64,000 nt of DNA. Source: Patescibacteria group bacterium. GTDB lineage: Bacteria; Patescibacteriota; Patescibacteriia; 2-12-FULL-60-25. Of this stretch, positions 14,534 through 23,231 are shown piece by piece; the first letter of the stretch is position 1; every line of letters begins with the position of its first letter. The stretch spans positions 1 to 64,000 of the forward strand of contig JAGOUY010000007.1 of NCBI GenBank assembly GCA_018061025.1, written 5' to 3'. The notes below the pieces were generated by a model. It was not told the DNA's origin. It worked only from the letters and a program-made list of their open reading frames with translations, and searched no databases. The translations under genes were made by a program, and so were the position numbers.

Positions 14534-15436
14534 ATGTCAACTGAATCCACTCCGGTGGGATCTTCTGTCCGCTCTCCTCAACTGAGCGTGGTTATTGTCA
14601 GTTGGAACGTCCGTGAGCTATTGCGGGCCAATTTGCAGCGTCTTTTCTCTCTTGCCGATACGGTGACGCGCGAGGTTTTTGTGGTCGATAATGATTCTCA
14701 TGACGGGACGGCGGAAATGGTGCGGGCGGAATTTCCTCAGGTGCATCTTATCACGAATGTCTGGGATGCTGGGTTTGCGGGGCCGAATAATCAAGCCTTG
14801 CGCTTAGCTCGGGGTGAGGTGGTTCTCCTGCTTAATCCGGATATGTTGGTCGAGCCAGGAGCTTTGGATGCTACGTATAACATCCTTATCCAGGATGCAG
14901 GGATCGGTGTGATGGGGATTCGTTTGATGGGGCAGGATGGTCAGCCCATCGGATCGGTGAGACGCGACCCGGATTTTTGGTCTCAGCTCATCATCTTGCT
15001 TAAGCTGCCACATGTATTTCCTTGGATCAATCGACGCTATCTCCATTCTGATTTTGATTATTCCCGGACACAGGACGTTGAGCATGTGCGTGGTTCGTTC
15101 TTTGCGTTTCGCCGCGCCTTGCTTGAAACGGTGGGATATTTAGATGAGCGTTACCACCTATGGTTCGAAGAAGTGGATTATTGTAAGCGTGCGCGTGCAG
15201 CGGGGTTGCGTATTCGCTATGTAGCAGAGGTATCCGCGCATGATTATGTAGGGAAGGGGTTTGCACAAATGAAGCATTTGGAAAAGCAGCGTATTTTTAC
15301 CGCGAGCATGTTGTTATTTTTCCGTAAGTGGCATTCATTTTGGCAATATGCGGTGTTGGCGATTCTGAGGCCGTTTGCTTTGTGTGCCTCCGCGCTTTTG
15401 GATGTTCGGGATGCGGTACGTTCTCACTACCTATGA
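14534..15436 (+). CDS. GT2 family glycosyltransferase
   Basis: A 300-aa inverting glycosyltransferase of the WbbL/rhamnosyltransferase-like GT2 type. LSVVIVSWNVRELL at the N-terminus, VVDNDSHDGT (nucleotide-sugar site), LLNPDM (DxD-like metal site), and WFEEVDYCKRA in the C-terminal acceptor half. A hydrophobic/amphipathic C-terminal region may bind the membrane. First of three overlapping GT genes; its TGA overlaps the next ATG (ATGA). Confidence 0.93.
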   Translation: MSTESTPVGSSVRSPQLSVVIVSWNVRELLRANLQRLFSLADTVTREVFVVDNDSHDGTAEMVRAEFPQVHLITNVWDAGFAGPNNQALRLARGEVVLLLNPDMLVEPGALDATYNILIQDAGIGVMGIRLMGQDGQPIGSVRRDPDFWSQLIILLKLPHVFPWINRRYLHSDFDYSRTQDVEHVRGSFFAFRRALLETVGYLDERYHLWFEEVDYCKRARAAGLRIRYVAEVSAHDYVGKGFAQMKHLEKQRIFTASMLLFFRKWHSFWQYAVLAILRPFALCASALLDVRDAVRSHYL

Positions 15437-17247
15437 AATTAGCCCTGCAACTCACGTGTTATAACGGTGCGCGCTACTTGCCGTATTTGTTTGCGTCTTT
15501 GCAGCGTCAAACGTGTAAGGAATGGGATTTGTATGTTTTGGATAACGCTTCGAACCCAGAGGAACAAGCTTTGATCGTAAAAGAGGTAGAGGAATCTGGT
15601 TTACCGATTACCTATTTTCGCGTTGAAGAAAATATTGGGTTTGCTGGTGGGCACAATTATCTGTTTTCACGCCACGCGCAATCGTACGACGCCATCCAAT
15701 TACTGAATGACGATGCCGTACTAGAGCCAACATTTTTAGAAACGTGTTTACAATATCTTGAGCAGCAGCCATTTTGCGCATCAGTGACGGGTACGATCTT
15801 TCGTTGGAATTTTGAAGCGCGTGATAAGGAGGATCAGGGAATAACGGAGGTGATTGACTCGCTTGGGCTTACGATGGATTGGAAGGGATTTGTCTCTGAT
15901 CGTGGAGCGGGTCAGTTTTCTTCAGCTGTTCAGATTCCGTCACATCCCTTTCGAGTAATGGGGGTAAGTGGGTGTTTACCGATGTATCGTGTGTCGGCGG
16001 TGCGTGAAGTGAGCGTAGATGGATGCTTGTTTGACCATACGTTTACGATTTATAAAGAGGATGTCGATTTGGCTTTGCGCTTAAGAGCGGCTTCCTATGA
16101 TGCGGTTGTCTTGCCTACGGCACACGCCTATCACCGACGTTCGTTTGGTATGAAGGCTGTTAGCGTCGCGAGCGTTCTTCGTCCTTTAAATGATGCGAGT
16201 TTTTATTCGTATCGTAATCATCTTTGGACGCTGTTTGCGCATGTGTCTTGGTGGCATCTTTTCACGTTCAGAATCGGTCTTATTCCAGCCGAGGTCGCAA
16301 AAATGGTGTACTGGCTTGTGCGTCAGCCGGCGTTTGTGAAACGGATGCTGCGTGACACGTGGCGTGAACGAATGTTCCTTTCTGAGAAGCGTGCGTTTGT
16401 TGCAAATCTTAGACAGTTGCCGCGACATGTTTCCGATATCAAGCGACCCAAGGTGGATATCGCGATTGTGATGGTGAGCCACAATGACTTGAATCCTGAC
16501 TGTCTTACCTCCGTGAAGCGGGCCTGTGAGGCGTCTTCTCTGAAAACGCAGTTAGTGGTTGTGGACAATAACTCGCATGCCTATCATGCAAATGAATTGG
16601 TCGATGAATTTTTTCCAGGAGGGATGTGTTTGTTGCGTGAAGGGGATTTTGGCTTTGGACGCTCTTGTAACTTGGGTGCGCAAGCCATTGAAGCGGAGTA
16701 TTATTTCTTCTTAAATCCCGATACGAAATTGGTTGATCAAGCAATCATCTCGCGTTTGTACACATATTTACAAGCGCATCCAAACGTAGGCATTGTCGGG
16801 CCAAAGATTTTTTATTTTGACGGAAGATTGCAAGAGACGTGTCGCCCTTTTCCGGCCTGGTATGTCCCGTTTATTCAGCGCACCTCACTAGCTCGTACGG
16901 CCTTTGGAAAGCGTTATTCGGATTATTTTGCCATGCGTGACTACGACCATGCTACCGAGCGCGAGGTGGATTGGATGCAGGGATCGGCTTTATTCATGCG
17001 TGGCGATGTGTGGAAACGGCTGGGTGGGTTTGATGAACGGTTTTTTATGTATTTTGAAGATACAGACCTTTGTCGTCGGACAAAGGAATTAGGATACGGG
17101 GTCGTATATTATCCAGAAACCGCGTTGCAGCACTTGCATGGAAAAGAGTCGGCGCGCATCCCGCAGTTCTTTAAGAATCTTATCTATAATCCGATTGCAC
17201 GCGCGCATATTGTTAGCTGGGCTAAATATTTTTTTAAATGGCGTTAG
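15433..17247 (+). CDS. Bifunctional protein with two tandem GT2 domains
   Basis: A 604-aa protein from ATG 15433 (ATGA overlap with the previous gene). Domain 1 (about residues 1-300): LALQLTCYNGARYL, VLDNAS, LLNDDA, YKEDVDLALRL. Domain 2 (about 340-600): IAIVMVSHNDLN, VVVDNNS, FLNPDT, FMYFEDTDLCRR. Both have their own DxD-like site, so both may be active, adding two sugars in sequence as bifunctional galactan/rhamnan synthases do. The short hydrophobic linker could be membrane-associated. An upstream in-frame start (15328) lies in the preceding gene and is rejected. Confidence 0.9.
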   Translation: MKLALQLTCYNGARYLPYLFASLQRQTCKEWDLYVLDNASNPEEQALIVKEVEESGLPITYFRVEENIGFAGGHNYLFSRHAQSYDAIQLLNDDAVLEPTFLETCLQYLEQQPFCASVTGTIFRWNFEARDKEDQGITEVIDSLGLTMDWKGFVSDRGAGQFSSAVQIPSHPFRVMGVSGCLPMYRVSAVREVSVDGCLFDHTFTIYKEDVDLALRLRAASYDAVVLPTAHAYHRRSFGMKAVSVASVLRPLNDASFYSYRNHLWTLFAHVSWWHLFTFRIGLIPAEVAKMVYWLVRQPAFVKRMLRDTWRERMFLSEKRAFVANLRQLPRHVSDIKRPKVDIAIVMVSHNDLNPDCLTSVKRACEASSLKTQLVVVDNNSHAYHANELVDEFFPGGMCLLREGDFGFGRSCNLGAQAIEAEYYFFLNPDTKLVDQAIISRLYTYLQAHPNVGIVGPKIFYFDGRLQETCRPFPAWYVPFIQRTSLARTAFGKRYSDYFAMRDYDHATEREVDWMQGSALFMRGDVWKRLGGFDERFFMYFEDTDLCRRTKELGYGVVYYPETALQHLHGKESARIPQFFKNLIYNPIARAHIVSWAKYFFKWR

Positions 17248-18446
17248 GGTCTATCTGCTCTATGGAACCTTCTTCTTTCTCCTTGGATGCTTCCGCCTTA
17301 TGGCCTAGGGTTGCGGTTATTTATCTTACGTATAATACAAAAGACTCGGCGGTAGAAATCCCTCGTTGTATGACGTCGCTTGAAAAGGTGCGTTATCCGC
17401 TCGATCGCTGGGAGATTATTTGTGTCGAGAACCCTTCTGCGCATGGAGCAAGTTGGCCGTTTATTGAACGAGATTGGGTGCCGAAAGCTGGGAAGACGTT
17501 GCCGTCGATCACGATTGAAAAAAATACTGTCGATAAAGGCTATGCGGGGGCAAATAACGTAGGTCTAGAGATTGCCAAAGCGCATGGGTGTGACTATGTG
17601 TTTTTGTTAAATCAGGATACGGAAGTGGATCCAGATTTTTTACGTAATGCGGTGGCGCGTGCAGAGGCCGATCCAGCAGTCGGACTCGTGCAGGCGTTTG
17701 TGCGTTTGGGACAAACGAAAGACCGGGTGAATAGCCGCGGGAATGCCTATCACTTTTTAGGATATGGATTTGCACAAGGAAACCATACGCCTCTGACGGT
17801 CGTGGAGGCCGACCTTGCCCGTGAACGGGCGTCTAATCCTGATTTAATCGTCCCAACGGCAACGGGGGCAGCGCTTCTCGTCCGTTTGGCGATGGTTGAG
17901 CAGACAGGGTTATTTGACGGGAAGTTTTACATGTATCACGAGGATATGGATCTTTCCTTTCAGGCTCGGTTGCAAGGGTGGAAGGTGGTGATTGACCCGT
18001 CGAGTGTTGTTTATCATTACTACGTGTTTTCTAAGAGCATCAAGAAATTTTATTGGATGGAGCGGAACCGGTTTGTATTTTTATTGAGTTACTACAAGCT
18101 TGCGACGTTGGTGTTGATTGCGCCCATGTTTTTTGTGGTGGAGGCGGGCTCGTTTCTGCTGGCGATTCGTGGAGGGTGGTGGCGTGAGAAGGTTAGGGCC
18201 TGGGGATTTTTCTTCCATCCCTCGACATGGGCTTGGGTTTCTCAACGACGCACAGCGATTCAGTCGTTGCGGCGTCTCTCTGATCGTGAGCTGTTGAAAT
18301 ATGCAGGTGCCTCAATTCTCTTCCAAGACGGGGGAGAAGATGAGGCGCGTATTCGCGAGGACATTAATGGGGGATTGGTGACGCGGATCGCGAATCCGCT
18401 GATGGGGCTGTACTGGAAGATCGTGTACGCGCTTATTCGATGGTAG
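17238..18446 (+). CDS. GT2 family glycosyltransferase with C-terminal membrane region
   Basis: A 402-aa (or ~394 aa from ATG 17262) GT2 enzyme. RVAVIYLTYNTKDS, a long insert, LLNQDTEV (metal site), ATGAALLVRL, YMYHEDMDLSFQARL, then a hydrophobic segment (about 285-310, ATLVLIAPMFFVVEAGSFLL) that likely anchors it at the cytoplasmic membrane. It overlaps the end of the tandem GT gene by 10 bp and ends 8 bp before a convergent cupin gene. Likely acts on the same lipid-linked glycan. Confidence 0.92.
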   Translation: MALGSICSMEPSSFSLDASALWPRVAVIYLTYNTKDSAVEIPRCMTSLEKVRYPLDRWEIICVENPSAHGASWPFIERDWVPKAGKTLPSITIEKNTVDKGYAGANNVGLEIAKAHGCDYVFLLNQDTEVDPDFLRNAVARAEADPAVGLVQAFVRLGQTKDRVNSRGNAYHFLGYGFAQGNHTPLTVVEADLARERASNPDLIVPTATGAALLVRLAMVEQTGLFDGKFYMYHEDMDLSFQARLQGWKVVIDPSSVVYHYYVFSKSIKKFYWMERNRFVFLLSYYKLATLVLIAPMFFVVEAGSFLLAIRGGWWREKVRAWGFFFHPSTWAWVSQRRTAIQSLRRLSDRELLKYAGASILFQDGGEDEARIREDINGGLVTRIANPLMGLYWKIVYALIRW

Positions 18447-18453
18447 GATTTTA

Positions 18454-18999
18454 TTATTTATTCCGTATTCTGTTTAGAATTGCCATAAGTTCTGGCACCT
18501 CTTCTTGCGTAGGATGAACGTAATCATTGGCGTTGTAAGGAGTCGAACTAAGAGCAACGCACGTGACTCGCTCGTCTGTGAGGGGGAAGATAGCGTGATA
18601 GACGCCAGATGGAACCCGAAGGCGAGGGAATGAGCCGTCTTCAAAGCTGTACGTCGGAAGGTCAAAGGTATTTGCTGGTGTGTTGATGCTGAGGATGAGG
18701 GCATGGGTCATTCCATGCGTGGGCGAGGCGGGCCGCATGTCGCTCAAGACCCACAACGCAACGCCACTCATCGTAAAAAATAACTCATTGAGTGTGTTGT
18801 GATAGTGTCCGCCGCGACTTTGGTTTTGTCCGTTGGCGGTGAACGCATAGATGTCTAATAATTGTTCGCCAAAGCCTTCGGGGTTTTGGATGCCGCCAGG
18901 AAGCATGTGCATGACACCTCCATCTATCGTTCCAAAGGTTGATTGGAGTTCGATGGTGACCCCTTGGATGGGTGTTTCGATAGTTTTGATCGTAGGCAT
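18454..18999 (-). CDS. Cupin protein resembling the C-terminal domain of CapF/WbjC
   Basis: A 181-aa cupin. SRGGHYHNTLNELFF is a metal-binding cupin motif 1 (H-x-H...E), and RVPSGVYHAI is motif 2 with a further His. The SRGxHYH pattern is the one I associate with the cupin half of CapF-type UDP-sugar epimerase-reductases, which are normally fused behind an SDR domain. Here the gene directly upstream on the same strand (19003, 3-nt gap) is an SDR reductase, so the pair could be a split CapF. A simple RmlC/WxcM role is the alternative. Confidence 0.72.
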   Translation of the reverse strand: MPTIKTIETPIQGVTIELQSTFGTIDGGVMHMLPGGIQNPEGFGEQLLDIYAFTANGQNQSRGGHYHNTLNELFFTMSGVALWVLSDMRPASPTHGMTHALILSINTPANTFDLPTYSFEDGSFPRLRVPSGVYHAIFPLTDERVTCVALSSTPYNANDYVHPTQEEVPELMAILNRIRNK

Positions 19000-19002
19000 A
19001 TA

Positions 19003-19851
19003 TTATTTGGATTCTTGTTTCAAGAAATCAGCCAGAGCTTCTTGCCAGGGGCGTAGGGGTGGGAGTTTGGTGTTGAGGAGCATGGAGTGTTGAGGACGCT
19101 TGGCAGGGCGAGTGAGGGTACTAGGGTCGCGTGGTGTGATGGTTGTTGGTAAATTCAGATTCGTGATGATGGCTTGTGCCCATTGGTTCCAGGTGGCTCC
19201 ACCGGTATTGGCGAGATGGTAGATACCGGGAGCGGGAAAAGGGAAGAGGTGTGCCTCCATGTGCTTTACGACGTCATCAACGTAGGTTGGTGAGGAGACT
19301 TCTTGGTCTAGAACAGGAACGACGGAAGATTTTTTTGTGTCATCGATAATGACTTCGACAAAACTCCGCTTGGCGTTGGCCGAGGTGGCAGGAGCGCCGT
19401 AGAGACGAGAGATGCGAATGACGTAGGCGTTGGGATGGTTTGCGAGGACTTCTTCTTCGCCTTTGCGTTTTGAAGTTCCGTAGATGTTGATTGGAGCGGG
19501 AATGTCTGTCTCGATATAGCCTTCGGGTTTCGTCCCTTCAAAGACGTAATCGGTTGAGAAATGAAAGAGGGGGATGTTTTTTGCGGCGCTCGTGGTAGCT
19601 AGGAGGCGAGGGATCTCCGCGTTTACCAAAAAGGCTTCCGCGGGCTGTTCTTCGGCTTTGTCGACCTGGTTATAGGCGATGGTGTTTATGATGAGATCGG
19701 GTTTGTGCTCGTTTAGGAGCTGTTCTAAGCCTATAGGGTCGGAGGGTGTCAGTGTTTCACGACCTGGAGCGATGATGGTATGCGAAGAAGAGAGCAGTCG
19801 CAAAATGGCGGTACCAAGGCGTCCAGAGCCACCAAATAGTAAAATAGTCAT
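19003..19851 (-). CDS. RmlD-like NDP-4-keto-6-deoxysugar reductase
   Basis: A 282-aa extended SDR. ILLFGGSGRLGTAI is the NAD(P) site, HFSTDYVFEGTKPEGY and YGTSKRKGE (catalytic Tyr/Lys) are characteristic of dTDP-4-dehydrorhamnose reductase. It would finish a 6-deoxyhexose by reducing the 4-keto group. RmlA and RmlB are absent from the window while rfbF/rfbG are present, so its substrate may be a CDP- or UDP-sugar rather than dTDP-. First gene of a two-gene minus-strand operon with the cupin at 18454. Confidence 0.86.
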   Translation of the reverse strand: MTILLFGGSGRLGTAILRLLSSSHTIIAPGRETLTPSDPIGLEQLLNEHKPDLIINTIAYNQVDKAEEQPAEAFLVNAEIPRLLATTSAAKNIPLFHFSTDYVFEGTKPEGYIETDIPAPINIYGTSKRKGEEEVLANHPNAYVIRISRLYGAPATSANAKRSFVEVIIDDTKKSSVVPVLDQEVSSPTYVDDVVKHMEAHLFPFPAPGIYHLANTGGATWNQWAQAIITNLNLPTTITPRDPSTLTRPAKRPQHSMLLNTKLPPLRPWQEALADFLKQESK

Positions 19852-20008
19852 GCTGTATGATGGCGTGAGCTTTGGCTGATTGTCAATTTCTGCCTAGGAT
19901 CCCTCTGGGTAAGTTAAACGGCATTTTGTCTTATAGCTAAGCCAAAAAAGGGCCAGGGCAGGGGAGCTTGCTTTTTTGGCTAGATCTGCTAAGCTACGCC
20001 CATTGTTT

Positions 20009-20323
20009 ATGAAAACCGACATCCATCCAACGTATTATCCGAATGCCAAAGTCACCTGTGCTTGTGGCAATGTCTTTACTGTTGGCTCAACGGTAGAAGA
20101 TTTGCGTATTGAATTGTGCTCTGTTTGCCACCCTTTTTACACGGGTAAACAGAACTTTGTTGATGCGTCCGGACGTATTGATCGCTTTGTGGCAAAATCC
20201 CAAGCGTCTGCGGCTAAGGCAGGCACGTCTCAAGGCAAGAAGGTCAAGAATGCTAAACGTGCAGAGCAAAAGGCGGCCAAAAAAGCGGCTCAGCCAGCCC
20301 TCGAAACCGTAGTCGAGGCGTAG
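20009..20323 (+). CDS. rpmE: 50S ribosomal protein L31
   Basis: A 104-aa ribosomal protein from ATG 20009. [10 protein letters not shown] opens the conserved domain; CACG and [12 protein letters not shown] supply the zinc-ribbon Cys residues (C+ type). The last ~40 residues are an Ala/Lys-rich extension longer than in E. coli L31 (70 aa). Followed by a terminator that overlaps the prfA promoter. Confidence 0.95.
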   Translation: MKTDIHPTYYPNAKVTCACGNVFTVGSTVEDLRIELCSVCHPFYTGKQNFVDASGRIDRFVAKSQASAAKAGTSQGKKVKNAKRAEQKAAKKAAQPALETVVEA

Positions 20324-20332
20324 ATCCGTTGC

Positions 20333-20338
20333 TATACT
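20333..20338 (+). promoter_or_regulatory. -10 element (TATACT) for prfA
   Basis: TATACT 50 nt before the prfA ATG. Transcripts would begin inside the rpmE terminator hairpin (20339-20377), leaving a broken hairpin, so rpmE termination and prfA initiation are interlocked. Confidence 0.45.
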
Positions 20339-20377
20339 CGGTGCGTGGAGATGACCTCCCGCACCGTTTTGGTTTTT
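20339..20377 (+). terminator. rpmE terminator
   Basis: CGGTGCG / CGCACCG outer stem with inner GGAG/CTCC, followed by GTTTTGGTTTTTT. Confidence 0.82.
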
Positions 20378-20387
20378 TATACCCAAT

Positions 20388-21455
20388 ATGTCTTTAATTG
20401 ATCAAGCCAAGCAGGCACGGGTTGCCATGCAGGAAGCCGAAGCACGTCTGAGTGATCCGGTTGTTCTTGGCGATCAGAAAAAGTTGAAGGAGGCATCGAT
20501 GGCCTATAACCGGTCTAAGGACTTGGCGGAAGTAGGCGGTGTATTTTTGGCGCTTCAGGAGGCACTCGTGGAAGCAAAGGAGGCGTTCCAATCTGAAGAT
20601 GCAGACATGAAAGAGATGGGTGGAATGGAGGTCCAACGACTTGAGCCTGAGTTGCAGGCGGCGAGTGAAGCGTTTGAGCTTTTGTTAATTCCGCCTGATC
20701 CGCATGATCAGAATGACGTTATTATTGAAATCCGCGCTGGGGCAGGTGGGGATGAAGCTGCTTTGTTTGCGGCAGATTTGACGCGCATGTATTTACGCTT
20801 CGCGGAACGACGTGGTTGGAAGACAGCTCTCATCTCAGAATCGAAGAATGAGGTGGGTGGCTATAAGGAAGTGATTTTTGGGGTGATGGGAGCGGGGGCG
20901 TATGGCTGGTTGAAGTTTGAATCCGGTGTGCATCGTGTACAGCGTGTGCCAAGTACGGAAAAACAGGGGCGCATTCACACCTCGACGGCCACGGTTGCGG
21001 TTATGCCTGAATTGGAAGAAACGGAAGTGAAGATTGATTCCAAGGATTTGCGTATTGATACCTTCTGTTCGGGTGGAAAAGGCGGGCAGTCGGTGAATAC
21101 GACAAAATCTGCGGTGCGTATCACGCATCTTCCAACAGGAATCGTTGCCAGCTGTCAGGATGAGCGCTCGCAGTTACAGAATCGTGAGCGTGCCATGACG
21201 ATTTTGCGTGCGCGTGTCTGGGAGGCGGAAGAAATAAAGAAACGCGCGACGTTAGATGCGGACCGTCGTTCCCAGATTGGGAGTGGAGACCGCTCTGAGA
21301 AGATTCGCACCTATAACACGCCTCAAGATCGTATTACGGATCATCGTATCAAGAAATCTTGGCATAACATCCAATTGATTTTGGATGGGGAGTTGGATCC
21401 ACTCGTGATGGCGGTAAAATCAGGGAAGAAGGGGAGTGAGGAAGATGATGAATAA
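20388..21455 (+). CDS. prfA: Peptide chain release factor 1
   Basis: Class I release factor of 355 aa recognising UAA/UAG. The catalytic GGQ loop lies in [19 protein letters not shown], with conserved [14 protein letters not shown] upstream and [10 protein letters not shown] after it; the C-terminal QNRERAM and NIQLILDG segments are standard. Length is normal. Prokaryotic RF1 lets TAG act as a stop here, in line with several TAG stops in this window. Directly followed (9 nt) by a nucleotidyltransferase gene. Confidence 0.97.
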   Translation: MSLIDQAKQARVAMQEAEARLSDPVVLGDQKKLKEASMAYNRSKDLAEVGGVFLALQEALVEAKEAFQSEDADMKEMGGMEVQRLEPELQAASEAFELLLIPPDPHDQNDVIIEIRAGAGGDEAALFAADLTRMYLRFAERRGWKTALISESKNEVGGYKEVIFGVMGAGAYGWLKFESGVHRVQRVPSTEKQGRIHTSTATVAVMPELEETEVKIDSKDLRIDTFCSGGKGGQSVNTTKSAVRITHLPTGIVASCQDERSQLQNRERAMTILRARVWEAEEIKKRATLDADRRSQIGSGDRSEKIRTYNTPQDRITDHRIKKSWHNIQLILDGELDPLVMAVKSGKKGSEEDDE

Positions 21456-21464
21456 TTTATTACT

Positions 21465-22160
21465 ATGGATGCTATTATTCTTGCCGCTGGTCGGGGAACG
21501 CGTTTACGTCCCTTAACCGACACAGTTCCGAAGCCTCTTATTCCTATTGCGGGGAAGGGGACGCTTGCGCGGATTTTGGATAATCTTCCCCCGGCGGTGA
21601 GTCGGGTGATTATTGTAGTGGGATATTTGGGGGATGCGATCAAGGCTGAAATTGGGGATCATTCGCAAAACCGGACGGTTGAGTATGTATCTCAAGAGGT
21701 GTTGGATGGAACGGGGGGTGCTTTGCGTTGGGCGCGTCCACTCATTCGATCGGAGCGATTTTTGGTGCTTATGGGAGATGATTTGTATGCGGCGCGTGAT
21801 CTCGATCGGCTGACGGAATGTGAGCGTGCGGTTTTGGTACAAACAAAAGAGCTTTTTAAAGATGGGATGGATGTTTGGAAGGTGAAGGACGGAAAATTAG
21901 TCGAACTTGCGATAGGCAATAAGGGAGAGAAAGGGGTGACGAATCCAGGTGCGTACGTGTTAGGTCATGAATGGTTTGATACGGAGCCTGTCTTAACCCC
22001 TGGAAAAACTGATGAGTGGTCAATCCCGCATGCGATTCCCCAGTTGCTTACTGCACATCCATTCCAAGCAGTTGAAGCCACCTTTTGGCAGATGTGTGGG
22101 ACATTTGAAGAGCTTGCTGAAGCGGAGCGTGTGTTGGGGCAGAAGGAGAAGGAGGGATAG
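21465..22160 (+). CDS. NDP-sugar nucleotidyltransferase
   Basis: A 231-aa sugar-1-phosphate nucleotidyltransferase of the RmlA/GlmU N-domain superfamily. AIILAAGRGTRLRPLTDTVPKPL is the nucleotide loop (residues 3-25), followed by DGTGGALRWARPL, MGDDLYAA (metal Asp) and GVTNPGAYVL. No C-terminal left-handed helix domain. It resembles short MurU/HddC/mannose-1-phosphate guanylyltransferase-like enzymes; base and sugar specificity are not readable. Probably co-transcribed with prfA. Confidence 0.88.
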   Translation: MDAIILAAGRGTRLRPLTDTVPKPLIPIAGKGTLARILDNLPPAVSRVIIVVGYLGDAIKAEIGDHSQNRTVEYVSQEVLDGTGGALRWARPLIRSERFLVLMGDDLYAARDLDRLTECERAVLVQTKELFKDGMDVWKVKDGKLVELAIGNKGEKGVTNPGAYVLGHEWFDTEPVLTPGKTDEWSIPHAIPQLLTAHPFQAVEATFWQMCGTFEELAEAERVLGQKEKEG

Positions 22161-22212
22161 ACAGTTCTCGTCAATAAAAAGACAGCAACTGCACGTCTAT
22201 GTGTAGTTAGTA

Positions 22213-22247
22213 ATACTCGATACTGGATACCCGATACTGTATACTGC
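22213..22247 (+). repeat. Heptamer repeat array, copy A
   Basis: Five tandem 7-bp units of the form ATACTCG with variants (unit 2 ATACTGG, unit 3 ATACCCG, unit 4 ATACTGT, unit 5 ATACTGC). The junction of units 4 and 5 creates TATACT, the probable -10 box of the next gene. Related arrays occur at 25040, 44665 (inverted) and 44751. Confidence 0.88.
22240..22245 (+). promoter_or_regulatory. -10 element (TATACT) for the 22256 gene
   Basis: Inside heptamer array A, 10 nt before the ATG, which implies a leader of only a few nucleotides. Confidence 0.55.
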
Positions 22248-22255
22248 CTTTTGAT

Positions 22256-22921
22256 ATGCCTATGCGCGCTTCTCGTCAGGATCTTGGAACCCATGTGGGG
22301 CGCGTGATTTTTAAAGCGCAAGCAACATCAAAGGCTATTGAGAAAAAACTCTCTGCTCTTCCAGCGGATAAATTGAAAGCGGCGATGGAACGTCGGGGGT
22401 TGGGGGATGTGTCTGTGAAAAAATTGTCAGAGGTATTGTCGGGGAAGGATCGAGTGGGGATGAAGCAGCACGATTTACGTCGTGCCGTGGAAGCATTGCA
22501 AGAAGTTGGGGTAGCCAAAGAAGTCCGTACGGCAAGCCAAATGGTTCAGACGGCAGCTCAAGAAATTCAGAAAGGGAATGGGCTCAGAAGTATTGATCCG
22601 GGCAAACGATTATTGAAAAATGTTAATGACGTGGGCGCGCAACGACAATTGGAAGAACAGATGATGCGTAGTCAGGGTCGAGGCGAGCCGGTCGGGATTA
22701 TGGAGAAGGTGCGAGGGGTAATTGGTTCGATGCAGCAGGCAAATAAAGATGGGGCTGGAGTGACGAAAGCCATGGAGAAATTAGCCGCGAACCCTGAAGT
22801 GCATGTATCAGGCGAAGACCAAGGTGGGATTAGAGGGTTAAGACATTCGATTCGGCAAGCTCTGGGGATTCAGCAGGATCATAAGGCGACGATGAATGTT
22901 GTGAAAAAGGCGAATGAATAG
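22256..22921 (+). CDS. Hypothetical helical protein
   Basis: A 221-aa soluble, strongly helical and basic protein with no recognised domain. It is rich in Lys/Arg/Gln/Ala with heptad-like stretches (about residues 20-45 and 75-105), no Trp, no Cys, no signal peptide or TM segment. This composition fits a nucleic-acid-associated or structural protein, but that is only a guess. It has its own start-proximal promoter in a heptamer repeat and is followed within 4 nt by a MITE-like element. Confidence 0.6.
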   Translation: MPMRASRQDLGTHVGRVIFKAQATSKAIEKKLSALPADKLKAAMERRGLGDVSVKKLSEVLSGKDRVGMKQHDLRRAVEALQEVGVAKEVRTASQMVQTAAQEIQKGNGLRSIDPGKRLLKNVNDVGAQRQLEEQMMRSQGRGEPVGIMEKVRGVIGSMQQANKDGAGVTKAMEKLAANPEVHVSGEDQGGIRGLRHSIRQALGIQQDHKATMNVVKKANE

Positions 22922-22925
22922 CGAT

Positions 22926-23037
22926 GACCCTACGCACATAGATAAAAAAGAGTACGCCTATTTTCTGCTGAAAATAGGCTCAGATTTTGTCGCCGTCGCG
23001 CCAAAATAGCCTCCTTTTTATCTATGTGCGTAGGGTC
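22926..23037. mobile_element. MITE-like 112-bp inverted-repeat element
   Basis: Terminal inverted repeats of 27 bp (22926-22952 and 23011-23037, one mismatch) beginning GACCCTACGCAC. Inside, GCCTATTTTC-TGCT-GAAAATAGGC is a perfect 10-bp hairpin (22956-22979) and ATTTTG/CAAAAT a second. No ORF inside. No clear target-site duplication is visible. It could be a non-autonomous transposon relic or a structured 3' element of the preceding gene. Confidence 0.65.
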
Positions 23038-23148
23038 TCGGTAGAAGAAGGGTGGGGGTCTTGCTTTTTTTGCGAAGATTAGCTACTATCTTGCCATTCT
23101 AGGTAGCTTTTTCGGCGATCTAGGACTTACTCATCTCGAGAATCCCTT

Positions 23149-23154
23149 TATAAT
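23149..23154 (+). promoter_or_regulatory. -10 element (TATAAT) of rpsB-tsf
   Basis: Consensus TATAAT 78 nt before the rpsB ATG; the -35 is weak (CTTACT at 23126). The predicted start is at about 23161, at the base of the leader stem. Confidence 0.6.
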
Positions 23155-23156
23155 AA

Positions 23157-23224
23157 GGCTGATTTGATTCCTCTCCGAATACGTTCGGGGCCGAGTCAGC
23201 TAAGGAATTCCGTCTAAAGGAATC
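23157..23224 (+). promoter_or_regulatory. Structured rpsB leader, possible S2 autoregulation site
   Basis: GCTGA/TCAGC (23158-23162 with 23196-23200) closes around a CUCCGAA-UACG-UUCGGGG stem capped by a stable UACG tetraloop. GATTCC (23166-23171) can instead pair with GGAATC (23219-23224), which includes the rpsB Shine-Dalgarno. Two exclusive folds suggest translational control of rpsB-tsf, as S2 does in other bacteria with different RNA folds. Confidence 0.5.
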
Positions 23225-23231
23225 GATTTTT

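Noticed and set aside
22213-22247. CRISPR-like repeats
   Set aside because: 7-bp tandem units with no spacers; no cas genes.
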